Source of the DNA: Archegozetes longisetosus
Lineage: Eukaryota > Arthropoda > Arachnida > Sarcoptiformes > Trhypochthoniidae
Length of the DNA stretch: 64,000 nt
Direction: 5' to 3'
Assembly (NCBI GenBank): GCA_018873245.2
Contig: JAEMBT020000005.1
Span: 5,442,001 to 5,506,000, forward strand
The stretch's first letter is position 1, and each line of letters begins with the position of its first letter. The translations under genes and the position numbers were made by a program. Positions 9,929 to 26,885 of the stretch are shown here, one piece after another. The notes beneath the pieces were generated by a model. That model saw only the letters and a list, made by a program, of their open reading frames with translations, was not told the DNA's origin and searched no databases.

Positions 9929-11314
9929 ATGGATTCTTTTATGAGAGAAAGATTATCACTTTTGGCAGCAATTGGTTGTGGAGTGGCTTTTGGTGTGAGT
10001 GGTATTTATACTTATTATATGACTAACAGACAATTTTGTCATCAAATCGACAATTTGAATCAAACTATCCAAGACCTCAAGCGAGAAGTGAAAGAACTGA
10101 GGATCGCGTCAGTGGCCGCATCTCAGGCTCATTCACCTATTCATTCTCACCTCTTCAATTTCAATACTGAAACAGATTTCAATTTGCAGACCTCCAACTA
10201 TGTTGCTAATCAATGCCAAATTGACTCGTTAATTACTCCCCAAATAGATAATAGTATCAGCACTGATGATAATGAAGAGTTTTATGATTTCGCTGAAGGG
10301 TTCGTTTCATAAGATTTATGTCTCGAAAAATTATTTCTAATTTGATTTTGATTTTGTTGTGTTAGTGAACCAGAATCTGAGCCTATCGTATCGATGAACT
10401 GCCAGAACAATGTCGATAGTAATTCATTAATGGCTCAGAAAACAGAGCTTTCATTACAAGAATGGCTTCAGGAATACGATAGATTATTAGATGACACTTC
10501 TGGCGATAAGAAAGAGCTTTACAATAAAATAATAGATGCACAAAATAAAGTAAATAATTAGTTATTCTATTTCTTAACTATTTTCTGCTAGTTTTTACAT
10601 CTCAAACTTATTCAAACCAATAGTTTGGAACGTCTGCTGATATTCTTTGGAGATCAGCCAAAGCAACTCATTTATATGGAATCGCAGCTCAAAAACAGGG
10701 AAACTTGGAACTGAAAAAAAAGCTAGCATTTGAGACATTGGATTACGCGACCAAGGCTATAGAATGTGGTGAAAATAATCCCGAATGTCATAAATGGTAA
10801 TTAAAACTTAAAGAATTCAGTTTAAGTTGATCTCTGTTAGTAACATGTTTGTATTCAATGTTTCTGAAGGTATGCAATAGCTGTCGGATCAATCAGTGAC
10901 TATATACCAACGAAAGAGAAAATAGCGAACGGACATGAATTCAAAAAACATGTTGATTTAGCTCTCAAGCTTAAACCAAATGACCCGTCTCTGCATCACA
11001 TGTTGGGACGATTTTGTTTTGAGGTTTCAAATCTGTCATGGGTTGAAAGAAAGGTGGCTTCTGCCCTCTTCTCTAAAGTTCCCGAGTCTTCATATCAAGA
11101 CTCTCTTAATAATTTGCTTAAAGCTTATGAATTAAAACCTGAATGGAAAGAAAACATTCTGTTCATCGCTAAGATTCTTATATGTCAGAAAAAGTATAGC
11201 GAAGCTCTCAATTGGATTGATAAAGGATTAGGGATCAAAAACATTGGCGAAGACGATACGATTGCTCACGAGGAATTAGTTCTACTCAATTCCAAGCATA
11301 CTAAACATAGGTAA
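9929..11314 (+). CDS. Regulator of microtubule dynamics (RMDN/FAM82) family TPR protein
   Basis: RMDN proteins carry TPR-like helical repeats; RMDN3 (PTPIP51) is an N-terminally anchored outer-mitochondrial-membrane protein at ER contact sites. The exons are 9929-10299, 10366-10549, 10624-10796 and 10870-11314. All junctions are GT..AG with matching phase and introns of about 66-74 nt, giving 390 residues. Visible features are an N-terminal membrane segment (about residues 11-31, LLAAIGCGVAFGVSGIYTYY), a coiled-coil heptad stretch (LNQTIQDLKREVKELR), an acidic linker, then the family blocks ILWRSAKATHLYGIA, ECHKWYAIAVGSISDY, HVDLALKLKPNDPSLHHMLG and RFCFEVSNLSWVERKVASAL. The N-terminal anchor favours RMDN2/3 over RMDN1, which is inference. 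It converges on ZNF622 with about 430 bp between them. Confidence 0.85.
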
Positions 11315-11743
11315 TTCTTATTTAAAATGTTGGTTTACCCTCAAGTTTATCTTAAACACTGGTTACAGTATTTACTTGATATTTCGGAATTTCATTTCGA
11401 ATGAGAAAAGTTGTATTAGTTTTATTGGATAGTTTTATTCAATTGGTCTTCACTCATTTTTCAAATTCCCATTAAAAACGGAATTGTTTCTCTTCTGTGA
11501 ACTTATATATCATAAATTTATCGGTTACAAAAAACAAAGAACAAATGTAATGAACAACAACTAAAACCTCGTCCAAAAATATTATGAGACCAAATACATT
11601 CCCAGATTTTATACACATAGTGATAAATCTTAATGATATATTCAATAGTTAAACATTTTTATTAGTCAACTAATATCCATTGAGAGTAACTTAAATACAA
11701 TATTTTTAAGTTACAGTAATAATAAATTGTTGAATGTTGGTAA
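11315..11743. other. Convergent 3' intergenic region
   Basis: This region separates the 3' ends of the RMDN-type gene and ZNF622. It is AT-rich, presumably the two 3' UTRs, with no further gene. Confidence 0.5.
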
Positions 11744-12931
11744 TTAGAATCCAATTTGACTCCTATAATGTTTTTGTAATAAACGATTATTCTTTTGACC
11801 CATTTTTAGCTCATGTTTTCTTTGAATTCGATGTAAAAACTTGATATCTTTAGCCTTCTGAACGGCTGCTTCACCTGTAGTACCAGTCCATCCGAGAGCG
11901 CGATACTGGGTCATGACTTTATTCAAAATTGCTGAAGATTTCGAACTTCTTTCCACCGAGTCAGGTATAGGTTTCAAATTTTGTTTATAATAACGGAATA
12001 GAGATCGATGGCCGATAACAGTTCCTGATGGCAAAGTCAACTGCCAGTCTTCATCATCGAGATATGGTATAGAAACCTCTTCATCGTTATTAACTTCTTT
12101 GTCATTAGAATCAGGATAACTGGCAGAGTAATCATAAAAGTCTGAATACTCGAGAAGTGCATCTCCAGAGTGTTCGTATCTCATTTTCGTGTGTCCCTTA
12201 TCTATCATGTGCTGTTGTGCAGACTTCTTCGACCGAAATTGTTTTCCTCTATCGCAACACCAAAGACAACAATGACCACAACCTACCTTTTCGCCTAAAT
12301 ATTCTATCAAACCCTCTAAATCTGTCAAATATTCAATGTCTGGTATGAAGAACGAGTGCTTGACAGACATGTGAGAAATATTGTCCTGAACATTATCACT
12401 TGAATTGTCACAAAAGAGACAATCATTTGGAGGAATCGGATCTTCATCTAAATCATTATCTTCATTGCTGTCAACACTTTCCCAATCCGAGTCATTATCA
12501 TCTTGTTCCAGCTCCTTGTCTGATTTGTGAACAGTTTCCGAATTATTTCTGGATCTCTGTTTTGCAGCTTCGCTTTTCTTCAAATTGATAGCATTTCGCG
12601 TTTCTTGGCTATCAGCTAAACTGATGTGTCGTTTGCTTTGGTTGTGTTGCACGAACGCATTCTCGTTATTGAATTGTTTGCGACATATTTGGCAATACAA
12701 TCCCTTATTCTGGTCTTTAGTTTTACCCAATATATTTATAGCTTGATTTTGTTGAGTGAGATGTTGCGCTTGAATGCGTTCAAACTGTTCGTAAGTAACT
12801 GGTGGCAATTGCGCTATTTTTCTCTTAAGATTGTATGAATGCCATTCGAGCTTATAGTGATCTCTTTGTAGATCAGACGTAGTGAAACTGACTCGACATG
12901 TCAAACATGTCAATGCATTCGATAGTGACAT
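11744..12931 (-). CDS. ZNF622: ZNF622/Rei1-type 60S ribosome maturation factor
   Basis: The Rei1/ZNF622 family acts in the cytoplasm in late 60S subunit maturation, helping recycle the shuttling factor partner of Arx1. The single exon encodes 395 residues (human about 477). It has an N-terminal C2H2 finger (CLTCRVSFTTSDLQRDHYKL), a second finger (CQICRKQFNNENAFVQHNQS then KRH), and an acidic Asp/Glu/Ser linker (about residues 130-170). A third finger starts CLFCDNSSDNVQDNISHM, followed by GLIEYLGEKVGCGHCCLWC and a fourth finger-like unit. The C-terminus has YRALGWTGT and a basic tail, as in the family. The start MSLSNALTCLTC lies directly before finger 1. A CAG ten bases upstream could be the acceptor of a 5' UTR intron. 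Confidence 0.92.
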   Translation of the reverse strand: MSLSNALTCLTCRVSFTTSDLQRDHYKLEWHSYNLKRKIAQLPPVTYEQFERIQAQHLTQQNQAINILGKTKDQNKGLYCQICRKQFNNENAFVQHNQSKRHISLADSQETRNAINLKKSEAAKQRSRNNSETVHKSDKELEQDDNDSDWESVDSNEDNDLDEDPIPPNDCLFCDNSSDNVQDNISHMSVKHSFFIPDIEYLTDLEGLIEYLGEKVGCGHCCLWCCDRGKQFRSKKSAQQHMIDKGHTKMRYEHSGDALLEYSDFYDYSASYPDSNDKEVNNDEEVSIPYLDDEDWQLTLPSGTVIGHRSLFRYYKQNLKPIPDSVERSSKSSAILNKVMTQYRALGWTGTTGEAAVQKAKDIKFLHRIQRKHELKMGQKNNRLLQKHYRSQIGF

Positions 12932-15900
12932 CCCAAATATCTGTAATTTAATAGCAAAGTATTTAATACCATGACCTTCCGTTTATTCAATAATACTGAC
13001 CTCTGTTTCGATTGAGCCAATAACGTTTCGATTCAATTCTATCTAATCAAATTAGAATTGCGGTCAAATTTGTTGCTCTTATCAGATTGTTTAAGATGTT
13101 GTTTGAGATGTAGTTGAGCACGTAGCCCTTTAGCACGAATTTAAATCGTTGAGATAAGCATGAATTGCAACACAAGTCAGCATTTATTTGCATTTCTAGC
13201 GTGCAGAGCGACATCAAGCGATTAAATTCACTTCAATTCACTTTACGCAAACTATTAACTTTAACGACCAAACAACTTAAGTCATATTTTCCAGCTATAA
13301 CTTGTCTTAAATTAAACTTTAAAACCAATGTTATCACATTTTCGAGTTCTGATCGTATGAATGCAATGAAAAATTCTCATTTGCAAAATTCAAAGCTTAC
13401 GAATCAAATTCATAACATCGTACGCCAATTATAAAAGGAATGCGAAAGTTTTTGACAACTTTTATTTTAGTCATTTGTTAAACAGTTGTGGTCGGTTTTG
13501 TGAGTTCGAGAGTCTCGATCTCGACTGGCAATTACCTAACCTAACCTAATCTAACTCTCAGTTCCGATCGAAAGAATTCGAGGCGCTCGAGAGACTCGAG
13601 ACTATTACCTCAAACACTTATTTCTTACAAACTTTCATAAAAAAATTGTAAAGCAGTCACATATTTATGCTTTAAATACAAAATTTGATTAGCTGATTGA
13701 AACAAGCCAAATGATATATTATCTATAAATCTAAATGGAATAAAATATAACTTATTCATGTAAGACAAATTAAAGTTTTTCAAAACAATAAATAAGTTAG
13801 AGCATTACTTCACTCTGTGACCGAATTATTAATCAACGCATAATTAGTAGGGGAGAAACATTTGTTTCTCAACTTAAGTAATAACCAATTACAATAAAAA
13901 CTCTAATAAATAATTCTTTTAAGCTATTTAATATGCGGTTTTCGCTCAAACTTAAGTCTAAATATTGATTTTAAAATTTTGGAGATTTTTCGGGTCGCAA
14001 AATTACTCTTAATCTCGACTGATAGTACTCTGGAAAACTATCGAAATCGAGATCTCCGAAATATCTACCACTAACTAATAGAGTACATGAACGAGACTAT
14101 GATTTCTAACTTCTAATCAACGGCAAGTCATGTTTAAAATCACCTAAATTACGAAGTATTGGAGCATGTGTTCAGTAGGAATAAATTGCAAAATAGTTTT
14201 CTTATTGAATAACTATTTCTGTTAATCTGTTTTGATGAGTGTTTGATGATAAATGTGATTAAATAAATAAAGTAGTGCAATATTCGTTTATCAGTCAACG
14301 CATTTATGGTACTCATTAACTATTTGATAAACCTTACTTTCTTTTTATAATTTACATATTTTATAACTCCACACTTTCAATCTTTTTCTATTAAAATAGC
14401 CCAATACTTTTAAATACTGGTTGTAAAGATTTCTAGTTTATCAGCCAAAACATATAAGCAATATGATCAAGACAACAAACTATGAATCATTTGAAAATTA
14501 GCCAAGTGTTTCTCTTCAAAATCTAAATATCTGCGGAAGACTAGGATTTTTAGTCTGAGAGGTGCTAAATGTCTCAAATAAAATGCCCGGATATATTGAG
14601 GCAAGCGTCGACTCCCATTAGAATATCTGTTAATTCGTTATCAAAGCATTAATTAATGTTTGACAATAAGCTCTCTATTGACGTATTTAGATAAATACAG
14701 CGTCAAAGTTTTTTATAACTTTTTTAGTTAGACCCACAGTTCAATTCTAAAGAAATGTGGGAAGACTATGAGAACTTATCATTCGTAGCATTACTGGCTC
14801 CTAGTTTTATAGACTTTAATAATAAACTCTAGTTCTAGTACTTAATCGTTAAATTTTCAGGACTTGATGATAAACTAAAACAAATTTCAATTAATTGTTT
14901 GCTGCAATCCTCAAAGTCTGATAAGAAGAGGAACGTATTGAAACTAACATATTGTCATGAGTTATCATTTGATTTTAGATATTTCACCATAAGCTTTGAC
15001 AACATTCTATGCTCTCGAGCCATAAGTACTGAATTACGGGTTGCAAAACATAGGATATGAACCGATAATTATGATTACGTTAATCGTATCTTGAATTTCA
15101 AAACTTTATAGCCTTTGAAAAACTTGGTACTTATGAACTTTAATGAAACTTTTAAGTCATGAAATACTCAGCTTTCGTATAAAGAGGAGGAGTACTAAAA
15201 GTATTGAGACCAATCGTATTGAGTAAATAGTGTGAGTAATCAGAGCTCTCAATAAACAACTTATGAAAAACTATTGAAGTGGGAGTTGACTTTAACTCTG
15301 GTAATAATTTGCTTTAGGTTACGATTGGCTCAAAACGATAACTTCTACTCCATATCAGTGACGTGATGTTAGTGAATGACAGTAAGTGATAGCTTTATAT
15401 TCGATTATAGCAGTGTTTGTCTCCTCTATTCTTCACCCAATGGTTGGAGAGGTATGTTTTGTTGTACACATTGTTTTAGAGTAATTATTTTACGCGTTTT
15501 ATATTTCGTACTTTCAACTCATTCATTTATATCAATTTATTATATCTCATTTCAATCTATATAATTGTATTTCTTTTTAGGTTAGCTCTTATTTGATTGG
15601 TTTTAGTCTCTAAACTGCAGACTTGGATCGCATTTAGATTCCTCAAAGTGCGTCTCTTTCATTGATTGCTCTGAATAATCACTAAACTATCCCTCATTGC
15701 ATCAGACTATTAGACAATTAATTTATATGACGTCTTCATTCAGTCAATTCGGTATGATTTGCTATTATTTATATTATTTAATGAATTATTTGGTTTTAAT
15801 TGAAATACAATTGGTTTATGGTGAAATAATACGGTTTATGATATGCACTTATAGGCGATTACGTGAAACATGGCTTCTACTACAATATGTTCTGCCACTG

Positions 15901-16877
15901 TATTACCATTAAATGCCTTCCTAACAAATCTAGATTACAATCGCAATGATTTTATTTTACATTTATTCTCTCTAATTACCCATTTGGTTACTCCTATAAA
16001 TGCTTATCAAATTTGATAGCTTTGCTCAATCTGATATGAGTTCCTTAAAAATGCTTTCGTTCTCAACACATTTTCCTTGTTTGTGCGCAAACACGAGTGT
16101 CTATTAATACGAATCCACTCTCTTAGCAGATTAAGTTAGGTTAATACTAACAAATCAATCATTGCATTATATTTGATGACTTGTTTTAGCTCAAATACTA
16201 TCGTTAATTTCGATCCAGTCTGAGATTATTTTAATTGACAGTCGTCTGGGTTTGTAGTACATTATCACTAATTTATTGCAATATTTCATACAAGTTTATT
16301 GATAATACACTTATGTTAGCATTTGTTGAATGACTGTTCAGTTGAATCAACTTTCTGCGTAACAGCAGAACAGTTCAGTCATTAGTCTTAATCTACACTA
16401 TATTTAAATAATTTGAAAATTTTTGAAATATAATCAATGTATAAATTAATTGATTCAGAATTTTTGGGTCGACGAAATCCAGCGCTCTATCAAATTACAA
16501 CAACAGAGAATCCAAACTGTATTCAAACGCAAAGGATATCATTAATATCAGAGTTGTATATGCATTGTCATCACCCGCCATACCTTTCGAATTCTTGGTA
16601 ATTGTTTGAGAATATAGATGAAGACTATGTATTAACTAACTATTGTTTGAATTAAAGGTTTCCAAGTAGTACTAGTAGTGATAGTCACAAAAAATTGCAA
16701 CCATTTCGGTCGTGACTGCCTCTCAATCGCATCTCATCCTATTATATGTTGGGGTCTCAGCATTTCTCCGAAAACATTGGTCATCACTTCAAGTTCAATA
16801 TCTACCCCACAATTCATTTGATATCAGTCAAAATCTATTAATTAGTTGCAGATTATTTTAATTATTAACAAGTCAGA
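12932..16877. other. Divergent intergenic region between ZNF622 and EIF5
   Basis: Almost 4 kb of AT-rich DNA that must hold both promoters. Short open frames near 13165-13434 and 15376-15912 do not look like protein and I leave them out. A TTAGG-like patch is listed separately. A possible 5' UTR with an AG about 25 nt upstream of the EIF5 start is seen near 16850. Confidence 0.45.
13534..13556. repeat. TTAGG-like interstitial telomere-type repeat
   Basis: Reads CCTAACCTAACCTAATCTAA, i.e. about four units of the arthropod telomere motif TTAGG with one change. It is flanked by CTCGAG-type short palindromes (13507-13530 and 13580-13603). Confidence 0.55.
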
Positions 16878-18476
16878 ATGGCGTGCGTTAATGTGAATCG
16901 CAATCTAACCGATCAGTTCTATCGCTATAAAATGCCAAAACTTATTGCCAAAGTTGAAGGCAAAGGAAATGGTATTAAAACAGTAATCGTTAACATGGTT
17001 GAAGTTGCAAAGGCTCTCAATCGCCCGCCGATGTGTAAGTCAAGTGTCGAGTGAATCACTTGAAAGATTGGACTAGTCTAAAAGTCAGGCCAAAATTATA
17101 AGAATTTATAACTTGTCTTTCAGATCCTACTAAATATTTTGGATGTGTATTGGGTGCACAAGTAAATTGTGATCTCAAAAACGAACGTTACATCGTGAAT
17201 GGTGCTCACGATTCAACTAAGTTGCAAGACTTATTGGACGGCTTTATTCAGAAATATGTTCTTTGCGCTTCGTGTGAAAATCCGGAGACAGTTTTGTCTG
17301 TCAATCAAAAGAAAGGTTCAATTACGGCCAGTTGTAAGGCTTGTGGACATAGCTATGCAATTGGTGGTCAAGAAAAGTTGGCCACATACATCTTGAAATA
17401 TCCTCCAAATCATGTCGTCACAACCGGAGCTTCGGTACAACCCGGAAAGAAAAGCAAACGTAAAGCTAAAGAAGAAAAGAAACAAAATGGCGACTCAAAT
17501 GATAGGAGTAGTCCTCAACACGATTCTGACGAATTTAATGAAACGAATGACCATAAAGATGAAGACGATGATTGGTGTGAAGACACCGATGCCGATGCGG
17601 TCGCGAGACGCATGGAAGAATTGAGTGCAGGCGCTAAAGGACTTATGTTGAACGATGACTTGGAAAAGCCATTGGAAGATCGCTTACAGATGTTCTTCGA
17701 TTTCACTAAAGTAAGTGATTCAATAGCTTATTTTGTCTAACTAATTGATTGAAACTTGATCAGAAAAAGAAAAATGGATTCGATGGACCACTCGATGCCG
17801 CGTTGCAAAAAGAAATATTGGCTGAAGCGGAACGACTTGACATTCGCGATAAAGCTGTTATTGTTCTCTGCGAACTACTCTTTGATGATCCGTCAAAGAT
17901 TATTCAAACGATTAAGACACACCGATTACTCTTTTTGCGCGTAAGTCTCTATTGATTCGATTGGTCCATTCTATTGATTTGATTTAATCAAATTTAATGA
18001 TCTACTCATAGTTTACAACTGAGAACAGTAAGGCCCAGAAATATTTGCTAAGAGGATTCGAACTGACAGTAAAAGAGTTCCGCACTCAACTGATGCCTCG
18101 AGTGCCCCACATTCTCAAACAGTTCTATGACTTGGATATCTTGGATGAAAAGGTTCTTCTCGAGTGGGGCAGTAAAGTATGTTTATATTCTATATTTGAA
18201 TGTTGAACACATTTTGATCATTTCGCTACTGAGTAGGTCCAGAAGAAAAGTGTTGGCAAAGAAGTGGCTCAAGAGATCCATGAAAAGGCTCAACCATTCA
18301 TTAAATGGCTTAAAGAAGCTGAAGAAGAAGAATCTGACAGCGAAGAAGAGGAAGAAATCGAAGTTGTTTATGATGAGCGCTCACGTCCGGATAAGATAAT
18401 GATTAAAGAGGACGAACCAAAAGCTGTTGAATCTGCTGCTAAGACAGATGACGACATTGATATCGATGCGATTTAG
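16878..18476 (+). CDS. EIF5: Translation initiation factor eIF5
   Basis: eIF5 is the GTPase-activating protein for eIF2-GTP in the 43S/48S pre-initiation complex and also bridges eIF2, eIF3 and eIF1. There are five exons: 16878-17034, 17124-17710, 17764-17940, 18012-18176 and 18237-18476. All are GT..AG and in phase, with introns of 53-89 nt, giving 441 residues (human about 431). The N-terminal domain has [20 protein letters not shown], including the arginine corresponding to the GAP arginine finger, and [20 protein letters not shown]. The C2-C2 zinc finger is [12 protein letters not shown]...CKACGHSY. An acidic linker with DDDWCED follows, then the W2/HEAT domain and the acidic-aromatic end ([13 protein letters not shown]-like, ending DDDIDIDAI), which matches the family C-terminus. 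The first ATG fits the family start. Confidence 0.97.
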
Positions 18477-20208
18477 TCTATAATTCTATGTCAATTGGCG
18501 ATTCTTTGTTTGCTATGCTTTTAATGTTTGTGTTTCAAACATGATTTTCGATTTATGTTATTATTAAACTGTAACTCACTATTTGCTTATAGTTGCGTAA
18601 TTCAGTTGCAGTTCAAATCTAATGTTTCTTTTATTGTAATTATCAATTGAATGGTTTGATTCCATTTCAATACTTATGTTATTCCTAATAAATTGATCAT
18701 AATTTGCATTCATATAATTGTCAAGTTTGTTCTCTGGATTTGAAAGCTATCTCCTAAACGATCGTAAAAGACAGATCCTTGAAATTTTTCAGTAATTACC
18801 GAATGGAGGTCGTATGACGTTCATTAAAGGAAATTTTAAATTAAAATTCTAGTCAATATCTATGGTATTAGCAATTTGCAAACAAAATATTTGCAAGTGA
18901 ATTCAGATTTAACTCTAAAGTTGCAAGTTAGAATAATCAGCTTGGAGTTAACTTGGAGATTAACTTATCAGGTAAAACAGCTATTTCACATTCCATCGAT
19001 TGTACTCTCCTAGAGAAAACACTCCAGAGATCAATGTATTGGTTTGTATGAACTGTCAAACTATCGATTAGAATTTATTTGGATCTAATGTATTTATTTT
19101 ACGACTAATTTTTGGAAACGTTCGGAAACTTCGATAACTAGAAATTATGTTCTTTCAAATACATTTTAAGAGTTTTGCTTAGATTTGAATATTTTTAACT
19201 AAAGTCCAGCTCAAATTTGAACCATAAACAAGAAAATGATAATTATTCAGTTTAATTAACTTATTTAAGAAACTGATTAAATGATTAGAAGTAGTGCGCA
19301 AATAAATAAATCTAATGGTAGTTGAATAGGGTTAGAAAAGAGAAAATCAATTGACATATTTTATTGACGTTTTAAGGTGTCCTCAAATATCACATGAATG
19401 ACGTCAATATTGTAGCCATTGTTACACTTTTTTCAACATAGCACTTTATTATTGTTATTCCATTGCTATGTAATGTTGACTCATATATTGTTGTAATAAT
19501 AACTATTATTTATTGAATATTCTCTAATTCATACACTTTATACTTCATATTTTATTCACATTTTACTCGCTTTTAATCTAAAATTTTTTAATTTAATTTA
19601 ATCAAAAGAGTTTAATATATAATAAGCAAAATTTGAAGTATTTAATGAACTGATAAAATACCTAAAATTTTCGGTAAGTCTTAACTATTAGTTGTTTATT
19701 AGTTAGTGATTAATTAGTTATTCATTGATTGAAAACACTACTGAGAAAAGTGCCAAACAAATGATGAGCTTTTCGTCAACTATCATCGACTACTTATCCA
19801 AACCCAAAGTACAGCCCAAGCAATTGAAACCTAAGATATTGAGTGATATGTTGGCTATGCAATCATATCAACAAATATTATGTCTAAGATTAATCATCTG
19901 TTTTAACGGCTATATTATCTGTAGAGCTCTCAAATGCGTTGATTTTATATTTCCTCCTTATGACACTTTGGTATATAATAAGATACGAACCGTGTTCATA
20001 TAGCTTTTAATGCATGTTATATTCGTATAAGGGGTGCGGCCATACATCCCATCGATTAATTGAACATTTGATTCACTAATTCATTTAGTATTTCATTTAT
20101 CAATCGAGTCATTGTTTCATTATTGTATTGAGAATTGTCTACACTTTCAATATTTGGCCCATTAATTCGTTCTAATTATGTAAAGTTGACTGACTTTGAT
20201 TTAATGCC
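18477..20208. other. Intergenic region after EIF5
   Basis: AT-rich, with the EIF5 3' UTR at its start (an AATAAA-type signal near 18688). A 92-residue frame at 19725-20003 has a protein-like start (AKQMMSFSSTIIDYLSKPKV) but no match I know, so I do not call it. Confidence 0.4.
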
Positions 20209-20709
20209 ATGTCTGAAGAAAATGCCATCAAAAACCTATTACCTCAAAGTTCACAATTAGTTTCGTCTATTGTCAGTTCTTTGAGGTCTAAAGAATGCAA
20301 TCAAGCCATGCCAACTATTTTTACTCAATTAAGCTGTGATTATGATTATAGTGATGTTGAGCATGAATTTATCCCTAAAACAGACGACAGTAATAGTCGC
20401 ACATATGAAGAAATGAGGTATCGCTTCGTTATCATTGATATATATATATATATATATACATGTTACTTGACTATTTGCGTATGCATCAAACTGTCTATAT
20501 AATCACTCACATTAAGTCTCCCTACATCTGTTTAAATGTTTGCCATTAGCTCAGGTTCATAGAAACTGCTTTCAGTCTAGTTTTAAAATTATTTTCATTT
20601 TCAGACCTTTTCAATTAATTGTCTGATTTATTGTTGTTGAAGAAAAGATTAAAATCAATTATGCCAATGCGTATGCAATTCATGATACTATTGATTCAAA
20701 TAACTGGGA
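20209..20709 (+). pseudogene. Unrecognised two-exon unit interrupted by one TGA
   Basis: Exon 1 (20209-20417) starts with MSEENAIKNLLPQSSQLVSS and ends at a GT donor (AG|GTATCG). Exon 2 (20605-20709) follows a good pyrimidine tract and CAG and continues in phase as RPFQLIV, then an in-frame TGA (20624-20626), then FIVVEEKIKINYANAYAIHD and TIDSNNWE up to a GTAAAG donor. The open frame on both sides of the TGA and the matching splice phases suggest real coding descent. I recognise no family. Options are a pseudogene, a sequencing error, a much less likely selenocysteine codon, or chance. The phase would also allow splicing onto the first kinesin light chain exon, which lies about 1 kb downstream. 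Confidence 0.3.
20439..20459. repeat. (TA)n microsatellite
   Basis: About ten TA units in the intron of the unit above. Confidence 0.8.
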
Positions 20710-21739
20710 GTAAAGAATTGAATTTTTCACGTTTTTACCCTACATCTATTTATTCTTTAGGCAAATGCAATGAATTCATAAAATATTTAATGATTTTCAT
20801 AATGAAAGAACACGACAATTAATTTATCATAACTAGAAACTAGATTAGGATTGAAAAAGAAAACAAAAATATCGCAAAATGAGCTCAGTTTAGTTGGTGC
20901 TTGTGTAAGACAATCGTAAAAGCATAAACCAGTTTTACAAATGAAGTTTAGATTGAAATTCAATGCTACCGTTAGTCTAAAGATTAGTTATCGAATTTTC
21001 GAGTCAGTTCATCGCTCTGTTGACGGCCAAAGTGTAAGATTTGGAGGAGCGAAAGACAATTGTCAGCTTGAATCCAATGGTGAGCCTTATGAGTGCACAA
21101 GACTTGCCATTTGGATTGTTGTGTTCGGTGACCCGTTAAACGCAACCTATGATTAACTCTACAATTGTCTATTTGAAAGCATTCAAAATTAGCCTACTTT
21201 TCAACGAATATCAGAACTTGTCTTATCTGCTGTCAGACAATATTTTAAAAATATTTTATAACTTTTTGTCTAATATGAATCCCAAACATGCTATACTTAT
21301 CTGTCATTCCATAATCTAGTCAACATCTGAATAAACACATCGATTCTTGTTTAATTCATCTGAATCAATGAACTCTTACGCACCAAATAATTTTTTTCGC
21401 TTGGATTAATTTGAAATTTGTTCAAATTAATGGTTGCTGTGTTTTCTCTTACATTGTTAGCTATAAGTGCTGAACCCTTGATAGCAGTCACATTCTTCAT
21501 TTTAGTTTTCATTTCAATGTCAAATTCAATGTGAAAATGCGCTAATCTGTCTCTTAACTAATTATTCGTTTTTTCGGATAATTATTCTCTTATTTCGTAA
21601 TTATTCATTATAATTGCTCTCAAATTGATTAAATGTTTCGAGTTTGAGCACCTGAAATACGGTCTAGTTTTCCTGTGTTGTTGTTTTAATTTATTTGTTA
21701 ATTAATTTGAATAGAAAGCGACTCGAACTGGTGGACAAA

Positions 21740-26257
<4,518 letters not shown>

Positions 26258-26885
26258 CATTCCTTTTTGTAAAGCATAGAAATTTATTTAGTTATCCAGA
26301 GTTTGCATTTTTATAAATATAGATCAATAGATAAGTATTCAAGTTTATTTAAGTTTATTAAAGGCAGCTTTATTTGTAATTATATAAAATGTAAAGTCAC
26401 ATAAGTTCTTATTTCCTTTTCAAATAATGTTTATTTACATCAGAATTGGTGCACTTTTAATATACATTTTCTTATAATAAATAAGTATATTATAAAACTT
26501 GTAAAATGATTTATTTGAAACACGACCTGAATTATCGTTCTAAAAACTGCAACCGCTTGTAAACTTTTCCAAATTTAATTTTAACTTTCTGTTCAGGTAC
26601 TACTAATTGATTATAAAACCAGGAAATTGACGAATATTTGAAAAGGGCAAAACAGATAACAGTGACGATTGAATCTATCCCACTTATGGTTTACTTCAAA
26701 CTTTAGACTTCTTATCTTATGGAAAACAAATTTTAAGCAGATTTAACGATAATATCAAGTAATTCAACTCATCGTTTGATTTATTTTTCTTTATTCGCGT
26801 AATTTAATCAACAAGACGTTGAAAATGATTTTTACACATGATCTCAAAGTTTCATAGAAATGATTAGCTTTCATTTAACTTTCTA
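26258..26885. other. 3' region of kinesin light chain, no further gene
   Basis: AT-rich, with AATAAA-type signals near 26477. Nothing else is seen. Confidence 0.5.

Noticed and set aside
15376-15912. Two plus-strand open frames upstream of EIF5
   Set aside because: They have low-complexity, Tyr/Leu-rich composition, no domain and no supporting splice structure; they are probably chance frames in AT-rich DNA.
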